DNA of 31,307 nt from Euglena gracilis (taxonomy: Eukaryota; Euglenozoa; Euglenophyceae; Euglenales; Euglenaceae), in NCBI GenBank assembly GCA_900893395.1, contig CAAHFI011883695.1, positions 1 to 31,307 on the forward strand, given 5' to 3'. A program made the position numbers and the translations under genes. This document shows, in pieces, positions 20,056-28,846 of the stretch. The notes beneath the pieces are model-generated. The model was not told where the DNA came from. It did no database searches and saw nothing but the letters and a program-made list of their open reading frames with translations. Every line of letters starts with the position of its first letter. Position 1 is the stretch's first letter.

Positions 20056-20267
20056 CTACACAAAAACAGGGAACCCCTCAAAAGCCAACACCCCCAGACC
20101 CAAAAGGGGGCGCCTTTTGCACAAAAGCCTGGCCCTCTGGCCGCAGGGGCGCAGCAGCCGGCCGGCGACCCACATCTCCTGGTCGGCGATCTCCGCCAAC
20201 TCCGCCTCGAGCTTCTCGCGGTAGTCGGGCTCCGAGTTCTTGGAAATGGGCCCAGGCGCCTTGGCCT
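20056..20267 (-). CDS. ILV5: Ketol-acid reductoisomerase, last exon
   Basis: The acceptor is most likely CAGCCAG at 20268-20274, since this keeps phase with the previous exon. The conserved end of the enzyme (SEPDYREKLEAELAEIADQE, then MWVAGRLLRP) is followed by a Cys/Arg-rich tail to a stop at 20056. The MITE begins only 28 bases beyond that stop, so the polyadenylation region may lie in transposon sequence. Confidence 0.8.
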
Positions 20268-22789
20268 CTGGCTGTGAGGGAAATGAGAAGCGCGGTCTTT
20301 GCATTGGGGTTTTCTCAACTTGGGGGGGGGTCTTTGGTCTTGGCTGGATTCAACCCAAACAAATCTCCCCTGAATATTGAGTGATGGCGTAAGTGGAGCC
20401 GCAGCCCCCCCCACAGTCCCCCCACCAAAAACCAGTCAGCCACTCTGATAAAAACCAGTCACCCCCCCAGGTGTGTACATGGGTCGGTGTTGGCTGGCTT
20501 TAGAAAAACTCTGCCAGGACAGGTCGGCCCAACCCGGATGCTTATTAATGTGGGGCTCCACCTTATTACCATCTTCAGCCTCTCCTAACCCTCAAGGTCT
20601 TTCAGCACCAGGTGAAGGGTGGTCAGTGAGAAAATTCAGAATTTTCTTTACCCACTTTCGCAGGTATCTCCATCGCCCAGCTCCCAAACATCACATATGG
20701 GGGGGAAACCAGAAATTCTCAAAATACAACAAACCAAATTGTAATTCAAAAACACACCGAGCAAAATTTCTGATTTATCTCTGCTAATTTTCCATCAAAA
20801 TTTTCAATGCTTTGTGCCGAAAATTTTTTGGTCCAGCCCAGCTTCGCCGGCTGGATACAACTTTATATCAACGGAGCTGGGGGAGGGCCCGGTCTTAAAA
20901 AAACCCCTGGTCTGCAGCCCACCCCCAAAACCCCCCAAAAACAAAAAGTGGCAATAGAAAAAGCAATTGTTCTTTCTCCTTTTTGGCTCTGAAAGCCTTC
21001 ATCAGTCTCATTCAAGCAGCCTGCGTGGAACGCGCCGCTTCTCTGCCCGCAAGCACCTCGTTGTAGCAGTCCTGAATGACAGGCTTGGGGCCAGGGCCCA
21101 CATCTTTTCCCCCACCATGGATTGGCCTGCGTGGCCCTCCCCTGGGCTATGAGCCAACAACGTTTCAGTGTGACGGGGTTCCCTCCCCCCCCTCCCTCCG
21201 GGGTTTTCAAGAGTGGGTGGGTGGGTTGGGGCTCTGGTGACTGCGCTAAGACAAAAAAATTGGGTGGGTTTGGGTGGTGGGTGGCACACCCCCCCGCCAC
21301 TGGGGGGGGGGTCACTTCCACTCTTCCAAAACCAGTACGCACCTTTTTTTTCTTTTTTTCGGAAAACCAGTCAGTCACCGGCAGTCATGGCTGGGTGAGC
21401 AACTCTGGTATCATTCCAGCGCTGCGTGGACATACACCAACCTCAAGAAGACCCACCCGAGGTCCGGCCAAAAAACCGCCAGTCACTCTGAAAAACCCAA
21501 TCACCCGGAAAAAATCTTTTCGCCGCTTCGGACTCTCTGGGGGGGGGATCCGGCCCCCAGACCCAACCCAACCCCCACCCGGGTCTTCTGTCTCCGGGTC
21601 CGGGGGGTCTTCTGACTTGGAAAGAAGCCTGCCCCGGGGGTTGTGTTGGGTTCTTGAGGAAAAAATGGGTGGGTGGATTTGGGCGGTGGAAACGAATCTC
21701 TGTCCCCCCACTCTGGCTTCGCTGGGCATCGAGTTCTGGCTGATTTGGGGTGTTCAACAAGAGCCAACAAAAAAACCTGGGTGAGGTTGAGCTCTGGACA
21801 AGGGCTGCCTCGAACTTTGGGGCCCAATCCAGGGCCCCTCGCTGGGCTGTGGTGGAGCAGTTGGCGTACATCCAATCCATTCCCTTCTCGGCCACCAGGG
21901 GGTGGGGAAGGCTGGCGCAACCCATCCGGCACGAACGGCTGTCACAGTGTTAGAGAGAGGTTGGAATCTGGGAATTCCTTTGCCATCAAAATTTTCCCAC
22001 AAATTTCCAGCACGAACCCCTCGAAGGGGGTGGAGACAAAAGCCAACGTGTGTCTGAAGGGGTTTTTGGGTCCTGCGGCCAGCTGGAAAAAAGGTGGGGG
22101 GGGTCCAGCCGACCAGGGCTGTGTGGGAAAGCCTGGTGGGTCGGACCACCCCCCACCACTCAAATAAAACTTTGAAATCTTTGACCTAAAAGAACGGTGC
22201 CCGCGGAAATGCGGGAAGGCTTGGTGAGGGGGTCGGACCCCCCTTGAAATAAAGCTTCTTGTCTGTTTATGGCCGGTTCTACCCTTCGCTTCCGGCTCAG
22301 TTGTGCGGTCAGACCCCCCCCTACCATGGTCGACCCCCTCCAACCACCACCCATGGGGTTGCGGGGATTCACGTGCAGCCGACTGGACCCAGTTGGCTCC
22401 CCGGGAAAAAGGATTTTCACCTTCCCTGGGATCTTTCATCATGCAACCATAATTTGATGTACTTTTATTTGATTTTGAAAACATCTTGGTTCTGAAAATA
22501 TGCCGTTTTTGACCAAAAAAAGAACTATTTTCGGCCGAAGAAACCAAAGCCAACTTCAACTTCAAAAGTGGGTCCAGGGAGTGGGTGTTGGGTGGTCAAA
22601 GGAATTTCCTAAGCCAGACCCCATCCAGCCCCGGGGTTGGTAGGTGGATGTTGGATGGGGGATCTTTCCAAACCGGAAGCGCCACCCTGGGCACAAAGAG
22701 CAAAGGGCCTCCTCAATGGTCTCGTTGTATGCCTCAGACGGGGAGTGGCCGGCCGCACGCAGCACGTCGTACTGGGCCTTGAATGCCCC
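20056..22789 (-). CDS. ILV5: Ketol-acid reductoisomerase, 3' part (four exons)
   Basis: This enzyme (acetohydroxyacid isomeroreductase) makes dihydroxy acids in valine, leucine and isoleucine synthesis, usually in plastid or mitochondrion. Four exons of its C-terminal knotted domain are seen on the minus strand. Exon 22789-22695 carries KAQYDVLRAAGHSPSEAYNE, exon 21911-21800 carries GMDWMYANCSTTAQRGALDW, exon 21083-21032 carries PVIQDCYNEVLAG, and exon 20267-20056 carries NSEPDYREKLEAELAEI and EMWVAGRLLRP. All junctions are GT...AG and phases agree across the four exons. The Glu and Ser residues of the HSPSEA segment are kept. The N-terminal NADPH-binding exons are not found upstream; a 1.8-kb transposon starts 180 bases away. 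The C-terminus runs about 20 residues past the usual end. ILV5 is the fungal gene name. Confidence 0.85.
20468..20541. repeat. Dispersed 70-bp repeat, copy 2
   Basis: Same orientation and word order as 18411-18480. It lies in the intron before the last ketol-acid reductoisomerase exon. Confidence 0.65.
21032..21083 (-). CDS. ILV5: Ketol-acid reductoisomerase, short exon
   Basis: A 52-base exon encodes PVIQDCYNEVLAGREAA and matches the helix after the ALDW segment. The acceptor is CCCCAAG. The Lys usually found before PV is missing at the junction, so the exact acceptor is a little uncertain. Confidence 0.7.
21800..21911 (-). CDS. ILV5: Ketol-acid reductoisomerase, core exon
   Basis: This 112-base exon encodes PLVAEKGMDWMYANC and STTAQRGALDWAPKF, the most conserved block of the C-terminal domain. 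The acceptor is GCGCCAG and the donor is GCCCTT/GTCC. Confidence 0.88.
22128..22256. repeat. Imperfect tandem duplication within intron
   Basis: Two related units (22128-22170 and 22211-22256) share GGGAA-GC-TGGTG, GTCGGACC and a closing AATAAA-CTT. Both end in an AATAAA word. It lies in the intron between the first two ketol-acid reductoisomerase exons seen here. Confidence 0.5.
22695..22789 (-). CDS. ILV5: Ketol-acid reductoisomerase, most upstream exon found
   Basis: It encodes GAFKAQYDVLRAAGHSPSEA followed by YNETIEEALCS. The acceptor is CTGCAG at 22790-22795 and the donor is TCTTT/GTGCCC. The phase fits the next exon. Exons for the NADPH-binding domain should precede it but are not seen. 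Confidence 0.85.
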
Positions 22790-22989
22790 CTGCAGCATCC
22801 CCATCGGCCGAAAGGCGCAATGTCATGTTGTTCATTCAGGTTCGGCTGAACGTTGGATGACGCACGTTTGTCAGAGAATTCTGGGGATTTCTGTGAGACC
22901 CTGGAGGGGGGTGGGTCAGCTCAGGCTTTGGCTTACGGACCGGGGTGGGTGGGTGCTATAGGGTGCCTGCCCAGACATTCATTTAGTGT

Positions 22990-23155
22990 GGTTCACAAAA
23001 GACGTGTGAACCACAAATTTTTTTCTGGTGTCCACAGGTGAACCACAAATTTTTTTTTGGTGTCCACAGGTGAACCACAAAAAAATTTTTGGTGTCCACA
23101 GGTGAACCACAAAAATTTTTGTGGTGTCCACAAAAAAATTTTGTGGTCCACAAAA
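22990..23155. repeat. Left subterminal repeat array of the 1.8-kb element
   Basis: There are about four to five units of GTGAACCACAAA ... TTGGTGTCCACAG. Each unit is itself a partial palindrome (GTGNNCCAC against GTGTCCAC). Confidence 0.85.
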
Positions 23156-24574
23156 ATTGATTGAGGATCGAAAAAAAAAATTACACCTAAAGGCGGATTG
23201 ATCTTTAGACACCTCAACCACATTGTGAGCCTTGGCCCCGGCTCAATCCACGAAGCGTGGCAGTTGAAATTGGACAGATTGCTATCGAAGTTCTCAAGCA
23301 GACCTGCTGTATAGACAACTTACCCAACAAGGATACCATCAAAAAGTTAAATACTGGCGTCGATGAAGCGGAATTCTGCTTCATGGAAGCAGAAACACGC
23401 GACATTATCGTGGGGCTTTGGCATGGCTGCGGACATTGGGAGCGTTCTGGGGCATTGTGGGATGTCAGTTGAGTGCCTCAATGCCTGAAAAAGTGCCTGA
23501 AAAATCGGCAATGTGCTTTGTTTTGAGGTAGGACCGGAAAGCCACTTCATTGCTGTGGTGTCAGATCTTCAACTTGACCATTCAATGAAAGACCACATTC
23601 AGTATAGTTTTTCATTCAGAAGGGTAAATGTCAGCCTCATTCTGGTTTTTGCAGTTTGGCAATGAGATAATTAAAAAGTATTATGTCAGCCTGAGGAAGC
23701 GGACAACCGCTTCATATTTGACTGTTTTTTTTGCAGGTTTTACGCCAATGTCATGTCGAAATGTCCTTCCAGGTGAAGCACGGGGAAGTGAACAGAAGGT
23801 CTGCATTGTTTCGCCTGTTCTACCTTTGTAGATCGTGCAATTGTCTCCACGTGGTTTGACGTATTTGCATTATGCACTTTGGATAATGCCATTCAATTTC
23901 TGTTCAGTTTGTTCAGTTTCTGTTATCTTCAAAATTTCATAAATGTTAACGTTCTTCGTTGTTATTGGATTGGAATATCGTTTGGTGATCATTGTTGATC
24001 ATTTCAATTCATACTATTTCTTTTACGGATTCTTTCAAAGCGGTTTTCCGCTTCCTTTTTGGTGTGCAAACATTATGCACTTTTTACATTACATTCTGTA
24101 TGATTCATTGTGTTCAGTTTTGTTGCACATCTCCTGCTTTTGAAGCGGAATGCAATATTTACCGCTTCCATTTTTTAATTTTTCTGCTTCGTTCCTTCGG
24201 GGCCTACGGCAGTAGAAACAACGCTTGTTTTTGTCGGTTCCTCCTGTTCATATATTTTTTGATTGGTTTTGTTGATTTTACAGAATTCGAAAATAAATTG
24301 GCCTTTTAGGTCTGTTTTTGACTGTATAGGTCTCCTTCACTGTGAGCCAAATGTCCACCAGATTGGCCAAAATCAGAAACCTTTTCAAAAAAAATCGAAA
24401 AATATGACCCTTTTTTGGAAGTGGTTTTCCGCTTCCTCTTCTGTTTTAGAACACCAGAATTTTGGCCAACTTACGCCGCCTGAGTCAAATATGTTCAAAG
24501 AAGATTGCTTCATTGCTGTTGATGAAAAGAAAATGATGCAAATGTCAGCAGGCAGTGGGAAATTTTTTGGTGTC

Positions 24575-24715
24575 CACATGTGAACCACAAATATTACTTT
24601 GGTGTCCACAGGTGAACCACAAAAAAATTTTTGGTGTCCACAAGTGAACCACAAAAAAATTTTTGGTGTCCACAGGTGAACCACAAAATTTTTGTGGTGT
24701 CCACAGTGAACCACA
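24575..24715. repeat. Right subterminal repeat array of the 1.8-kb element
   Basis: There are about five units of the same GTGAACCACAAA ... TTGGTGTCCACAG repeat, in the same written orientation as the left array. Because each unit is near-palindromic, orientation carries little information. Confidence 0.85.
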
Positions 24716-24764
24716 AAATGACAACCTTGGTGTACCACACTAAATGAATCTAAATGAATGTCTG

Positions 24765-25136
24765 CGCTGAAACTGGAGGCTGTTTTGGGGGGTCCAGGCA
24801 GCCGGCAGCCTTATTTCAAACCAGCAGCCTAGCTTGAGCCTCGGACTCCCAAGCCACCAAAGTTTTCTTAAGGGCCCCGGGGGCAGGGTTCGATACAAAA
24901 GGGCAGGGAGGTCGGACACACCCCCCCCCCTAGGGGGGGGGCGCACCACCCCATCCTGTGATGAGTGACACCGTCCGGTGCAGGCTGTTTTTACCAACCC
25001 CCGGGGGGGGGGGTCCGGAGTGCCACCCCCCCCGGTCGGATTTCGACCTGTGCCCAGGAACTTTCCTCAGAAAATAGACCAATTTCCATGAAAATAGGCC
25101 TTTTTTGAGCCTTCCAGCGCCGCAGTTCCTGTTAAA
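24765..25136. other. Intergenic or intron stretch, no gene
   Basis: I see no exon. It holds several long G/C runs, including C9-TA-G9 near 24920-24940 (a perfect inverted pair) and G-rich runs near 25000. Confidence 0.6.
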
Positions 25137-25450
25137 ACCCCCCCAAAAATAAGACCCGGGTCTTATTTTTGGGTCCGTTGCTGGAAACCTCCAGGGGGGT
25201 CTTATTTTTGGTGTGTATTGTGTGAATTGGTGTAAGTTGACATTTAGCATGTTTTTTGCACCTCGAAAATCTGAAATTTTTTTGAAATTTAATCATTGTT
25301 TGAATGGAAATTTGGGGTACTGGTAACTTTTCAGAGAAAATTTTCAACCATCTCCAGCGCTTCGCGCCATCAGGGGGGTCTTTTGCGGGGGTCTTATTTT
25401 TGGGGTTTTTGCTCGATCTGCCAGGGGGGGGGTTATTTTTTGGGCGGGTC
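25137..25450. repeat. MITE-like cluster of GGTCTTATTTTTGG motifs with a perfect palindrome
   Basis: Bases 25142-25173 form a perfect 32-bp palindrome centred on GACCC/GGGTC. The half motif GGGGTCTTATTTTTGG recurs at 25194-25211 and 25388-25405, and a decayed form lies near 25425-25455. The left copy is inverted relative to the one at 25388, giving an element of about 270 bp with terminal inverted repeats. No transposase is present. Confidence 0.65.
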
Positions 25451-25639
25451 CTATTTGGGGGGGGGGTGGCCAAATGCCCTGCCCTTTCCCGGGGGGGGGG
25501 GGGGTTCGGATTTGGAGTGCTTGGAGTGCCGCCCAGGCAGGCAGGGGGGTGTGCATTAGGTTAAAAATGATGCAATTTGGAACTTTTTAGGTGCCAGATT
25601 GTGTCCCAAGAGGAATGAGGATGAAGTCTTTCACCCGTT

Positions 25640-25761
25640 TCGTTCAAACTGCTCTGAACCCAAAGCCTGAGTTCACCTCAATTTTGTCCAATTGGATATT
25701 TTGACAGATTTTCTTTGAGCAGGCCAGATAACCCTCTGTGGTGGCCAGGACGCCGCTGAGC
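25640..25761 (-). other. Exon-like open stretch, unassigned
   Basis: A pyrimidine tract ending TTTTTTTCAG (about 25762-25771 on the minus strand) precedes an open frame. It encodes LSGVLATTEGYLACSKKICQ and then NIQLDKIEVNSGFGFRAV before a stop. It has the composition of a real exon and the same strand as the neighbouring genes. I do not recognise the family. It could be a 3' exon of the MKT1-like gene or part of something else. Confidence 0.35.
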
Positions 25762-26237
25762 TGAAAAAAAGGCTGTTGGTTGACCCCTCCCCCTTTTGGG
25801 GTCCCCCGCGTGTTGGTACCCACTGTTGAACCAGGTTCCAAAAATCGAAACTGAAAATAATTCCCCAAAAATCTCCCAGTCGGGCAAAGAATTTTTTGCA
25901 CAATCATCAAATCAAGTTTTGAATTTGAGGTGACCAGCCCATCGACCCATTTTTGCCCATTTTTGCTCATTTTTGCCATCCGTTACCATTCAGCCCCCCC
26001 CCCCAAATGGGTGGCTTGAAAAAAGGGTGGGGGGGAGGGTTTTCTTAAGCCGAAGGGGAACCTGTCCCAGGGAAAGAAATGGCATTTTGGGTACAGGGTA
26101 CAGGGGGGGGGTGTCATGGACCCGCGTCAAGGACATGGGGGGGAAAGTAACCCTCTCCTTCCCTGGACTATCGTGAGGGGGGGGGGTGCAAGAGGGGTAA
26201 GAGGTCAGGTTAGAGGTGTAAGAGGGACAGGTGGTAC

Positions 26238-26471
26238 CGGAATTGAAATCCAGCTGCAGGATGAGCTTGTCAAATTGAACCCATTCCAATGAAGAGTAGG
26301 ATTTCCTCGCTCCCCCACACAGCAGAGGCCACGCGATCTTCTCTGTCCGCAAAACCAAGCACACTGTGCCCAAGCGAGGTACGGCGCCCGAAGGAACTCA
26401 ATATTCTTTTGCTGGAAATATCTCAGCACCGCATCCAAGACGTCGCCGCTCGCCGCACCGTCAGGGCGGTC
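26238..26471 (-). pseudogene. MKT1-like gene, XPG-I-like exon
   Basis: A T-rich tract ending CCTGAAG precedes the exon. DVLDAVLRYFQQKNIEFLRA and PYLAWAQ match the segment in which XPG-I domains carry their acidic residues; those residues are typically lost in Mkt1, and none is seen here. Two frame changes lie inside the exon. The donor CCG/GTACC is good. The intron on its 5' side carries a long run of T and A. Confidence 0.6.
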
Positions 26472-26841
26472 CTTCAGGAAATTAAAAAAAAAAAACACAA
26501 ATAAAAAATTATTTATTATACAAAAATAAATAAAACAACAACAAAATAAATAATAAAAAACTCCGTTGTTCCAGCACATTCAATGGAAAATCCACAAGAA
26601 AATGGGCAAAACAATTTGGCATTTTCTCGGCAAGAACGGATCGACATCGGGGGGGGGGATTGATGCCTTGCATACCTGGACCATCACCAATGCACCCGAA
26701 ACGTCAAAAAATGCGTTTCTCGACTCCTTTGATTTTCGACCCTGTTCAAGCCCCAGTCTGGCCATTGGCCGGCCCTTTTGGCCCAAAAGGGGGGGGACGT
26801 GTCCCAAAGAAACAAAAAAAAGTATCTCCCGTCTCATGGAC

Positions 26842-27004
26842 CGCCCTGCGCTCCGTAGCCTGCCTCCCTGAACTCCTTCTTGGCCCTTCGTAGTCATTCT
26901 TCTGGTAGTGGCGCCATGCTTCCTCCCTTCTGCGGTACTGGTCAAGGCCAAAGCCCTGAACCCCAGAGTTGATGGACTTGCCATCGGAATTCACGGGCAG
27001 GCTT
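26842..27004 (-). pseudogene. MKT1-like gene, upstream exon
   Basis: The acceptor GTAAGCAG precedes LPVNSDGKSINSG, a polar lead, then GLDQYRRREEAWRHYQKNDY. In a second frame KKEFREAGYGAQ follows at once, matching the AW-x2-Y...A-x3-F pattern of the family. Adding one G to the GGG near 26875 would restore the frame, so an indel in a homopolymer is the simplest explanation. The donor near 26841 is tentative. Confidence 0.5.
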
Positions 27005-27321
27005 CTGCTTACCCAGACAAAATTTTGCAAGTGGATCAAAAAACATTAAATTTGTTGATATTTCCAGTATTTTGGAGGTTATGGATTTTCAAGGTGGGGT
27101 CATTTTCGGGGGTCCTGTGGTTCCTCCCAAATGAGAAAAATATTTTTCCTCTGCCATTATGCGATGAGGTGAAACGAGATTATTGATGTGTTTTGGTGAT
27201 TGTGTCAAAATCCAAAAAATTGCAAAATGGGAATTCTAGCAGGTTTTGGGGTCAAATAGAATCCCGGTGCTTCGTGCCGGTCACTGAGAAAAAAATTTCA
27301 CAAGCTGGCCCTGCCAGTAGA

Positions 27322-28846
27322 CAGGGGGGTGGAGAAACTGCACACGGGCTGGTCAAAAACTGCACTGCAAAAAACTGCAAAAAAACTGCAAAAAACTGCA
27401 AAAAACTTGCACTTCAACAAAAATTAGCAATAAACAAGCTAAAATGATGTGCATATGCAAAACAACGTAAATTGCGACCGCATGAGCACACCCCAATTCA
27501 CCTAACTTTTTTTTGCGCAGCTTTGGAGCTTATGACGACAAAAATGGAAGCAATCAAACAAGGAACACTGCACATGGTTTTTCATGCATTGAAATGCAAG
27601 TCATGTGTTTGGATGCCGGGCCACACCACTTTTCCTGCGCCAAAACTTGTACCGACCATGCCCACAAAGATGACAAGCAGTTTCCTTTCTAAATATGGAA
27701 AAAATGCACATATACCCATACACAAAAAACCCTTGGCCGCCTCACATGCTTGCCAAAGATCATTCGCCTAGGAAAAAAGCAAAAAAATCACCGAAAATGG
27801 AAAATGAACGCACTTGTACGACGCAATCCGGTGTGGTTGAAAACTCGCGGAATGCGGAATGCGACCCACCAATTCGCCTTTTGATGTTCAGGACTTTCCA
27901 ATCCGGGGACAAAATGGTCATCTTCGCAAACACTATACTTTTGGTCACAATAAGATCCGGAGCGACGAGCTTTCACCCACTTCGCAACACATCTTCAGCG
28001 TCATGATGCTTTGCCTTCGCGCCAGCAGCAGAGGAATTGAACTTATCCAATGCGAAACAGGTGTTCAATTCGGAACTTTCGGTCCATTGAGTGGTGTGAC
28101 ATGGGATGAGCATTGGAATAGAACCTTCATCGACGTTGGGTCTGCCTTTTCCTTTAGAGATACCCTTGGGACGTCGCTTTGTGCCTTTGTCGGCTCGCTT
28201 GAGCCTGAAGCGTACACGCCGAGCACTGAACTGTTGGGCCTCCAACACAGAATCGAAATTGTATTCATCCCATGGGGTGGAATCAAAGGCAAAGATCAAC
28301 AGCTGCTCAACGACGTCAGAACTCAAACGTGGCCGACGATCTGCCAAAATCATCCTCAGCCGACTGAATGCAGATGACAACTGCATCAGAGGGGCCAAAG
28401 CAAGGCACATGCGCAAAAAAATATGCATGTTTGGGAATGCTTTTGGCTTGCTTGATTATATCTTTCCAGAAAGCATGCAAATCAGGTATTGGGGTGGAAC
28501 GAAGACGTCGGTTGCCTGTTGTAAATCACTTTTGCGCACTCCTTTGACGACTGCCCTCACAACCTTCAACATTGTTCAAACCTCCTACATGCAAGGTTGG
28601 AGAGGAAGCAATTTTGGTTGGGGAGTAATTGTGGACTTGTCACCAAAATAACAAGCACCAAAAAAAAACATCTTAGGTTTCCTCAAACTGGATCAAAAAA
28701 AACTGCAAAAAAACTGCACGTGTGCAGTTTTTTTCAGAAAAAAATCTGCAAAAAAACTGCAAAAAACTGCAAAAACTGCAAAACCCCAAAACGTGAAAAC
28801 TGCAAAAAACTGCAAAAACTGCACGGTGCATATTTTCCACCCCCTG
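27322..28846 (-). mobile_element. hAT-like DNA transposon, internally deleted, with TGCAAAAAAC subterminal arrays
   Basis: The terminal inverted repeats are CAGGGGGGTGGAGAAACTGC on the left and the reverse complement of CAGGGGGTGGAAAATATGC on the right, the CAGGGG start typical of hAT. Repeats of AAACTGCAAAAA occupy both inner flanks (27346-27418 and 28697-28826). Inside, the minus strand keeps the C-terminal part of a transposase. At 1.5 kb it is too short for a full hAT transposase, so it is a deletion derivative. The 8-base flanks (CCAGTAGA and GTCCTATA) do not match, so the target-site duplication has decayed or been lost. Confidence 0.75.
27973..28428 (-). pseudogene. hAT transposase C-terminal fragment (dimerisation region)
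   Basis: SSAFSRLRMILADRRPRLSS followed by DVVEQLLIFAFDSTPWDEY matches the hATC dimerisation domain pattern (aromatic-S-x(4-6)-I, R-x-R-L, then V-E-x-L). A basic stretch (RVRFRLKRADKGTKRRPKG) that could be a nuclear localisation signal follows. The catalytic DDE part would have to lie upstream, where only about 420 bases remain before the element's end, so it is missing. Confidence 0.6.

Larger units (their letters stand above)
22972..24764. mobile_element. 1.8-kb DNA transposon-like element with subterminal repeat arrays
   Basis: The ends are inverted: CAGACATTCATTTAGTGTGG on the left, and CCACACTAAATGAAT then GTCTG on the right, where 10 bases (CTAAATGAAT) are duplicated. Inside each end is an array of a unit of about 32 bp built from GTGAACCACAAA, an A/T core and TTTGGTGTCCACAG (22990-23155 and 24575-24715). 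The central 1.3 kb is A/T-rich with no recognised transposase. A 71-codon plus-strand frame at 23257-23472 is of unknown origin. No target-site duplication is evident. The CA...TG ends suggest hAT, with low certainty. Confidence 0.75.
26238..27004 (-). pseudogene. MKT1-like XPG-fold gene, two exons seen, reading frame interrupted
   Basis: Mkt1-type proteins keep an XPG/FEN1-like fold without nuclease activity and act in mRNA regulation through poly(A)-binding-protein complexes. Exon 27004-26842 encodes QGFGLDQYRRREEAWRHYQK; in Mkt1 a similar Arg/Trp/Tyr-rich helix links the two halves of the fold. Exon 26471-26238 encodes GDVLDAVLRYFQQKNIEFLR, then APYLAWAQ, and further on VASAVWGSEEILLF and FDKLILQLDF, the XPG-I-like block. 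The frame changes three times: after NDYEG (one G fewer than expected in a G run), after LAWAQ, and after EEILLF. Either this copy is decaying or the base calls contain indels. N-terminal and later exons are not seen. Confidence 0.6.

Noticed and set aside
19638-20414. 258-codon minus-strand open frame rich in Phe, Ala and His
   Set aside because: It is a read-through of the GCGCAAAAA repeats of the MITE joined to the antisense of the last ketol-acid reductoisomerase exon. There is no domain.
22990-23155. Possible CRISPR-like array of direct repeats
   Set aside because: Units abut with no unique spacers, are near-palindromic, and sit at a transposon end in eukaryotic DNA.
23257-23472. 71-codon plus-strand frame in the 1.8-kb element
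   Set aside because: It looks somewhat protein-like (IGQIAIEVLKQTC) but has no recognised domain, no splice context and no neighbouring coding segment.
24385-24738. Minus-strand frame with repeated WFTCGHQ and GSPVDTK segments (also at 22979-23221)
   Set aside because: This is the translation of the subterminal 32-bp repeat, not a protein repeat domain.
24889-24900. GGGTTCGATAC resembling a tRNA or SINE B box
   Set aside because: The bases on either side do not form a T stem, and no A box or acceptor stem is found at the right distance.
26370-26400. A 22-base mini-intron (GTGTGC...CAG) in the MKT1-like exon that would restore the frame
   Set aside because: Splicing would remove residues that align with the family (GFAD-like segment), and the other introns here are ordinary length. 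An indel is simpler.
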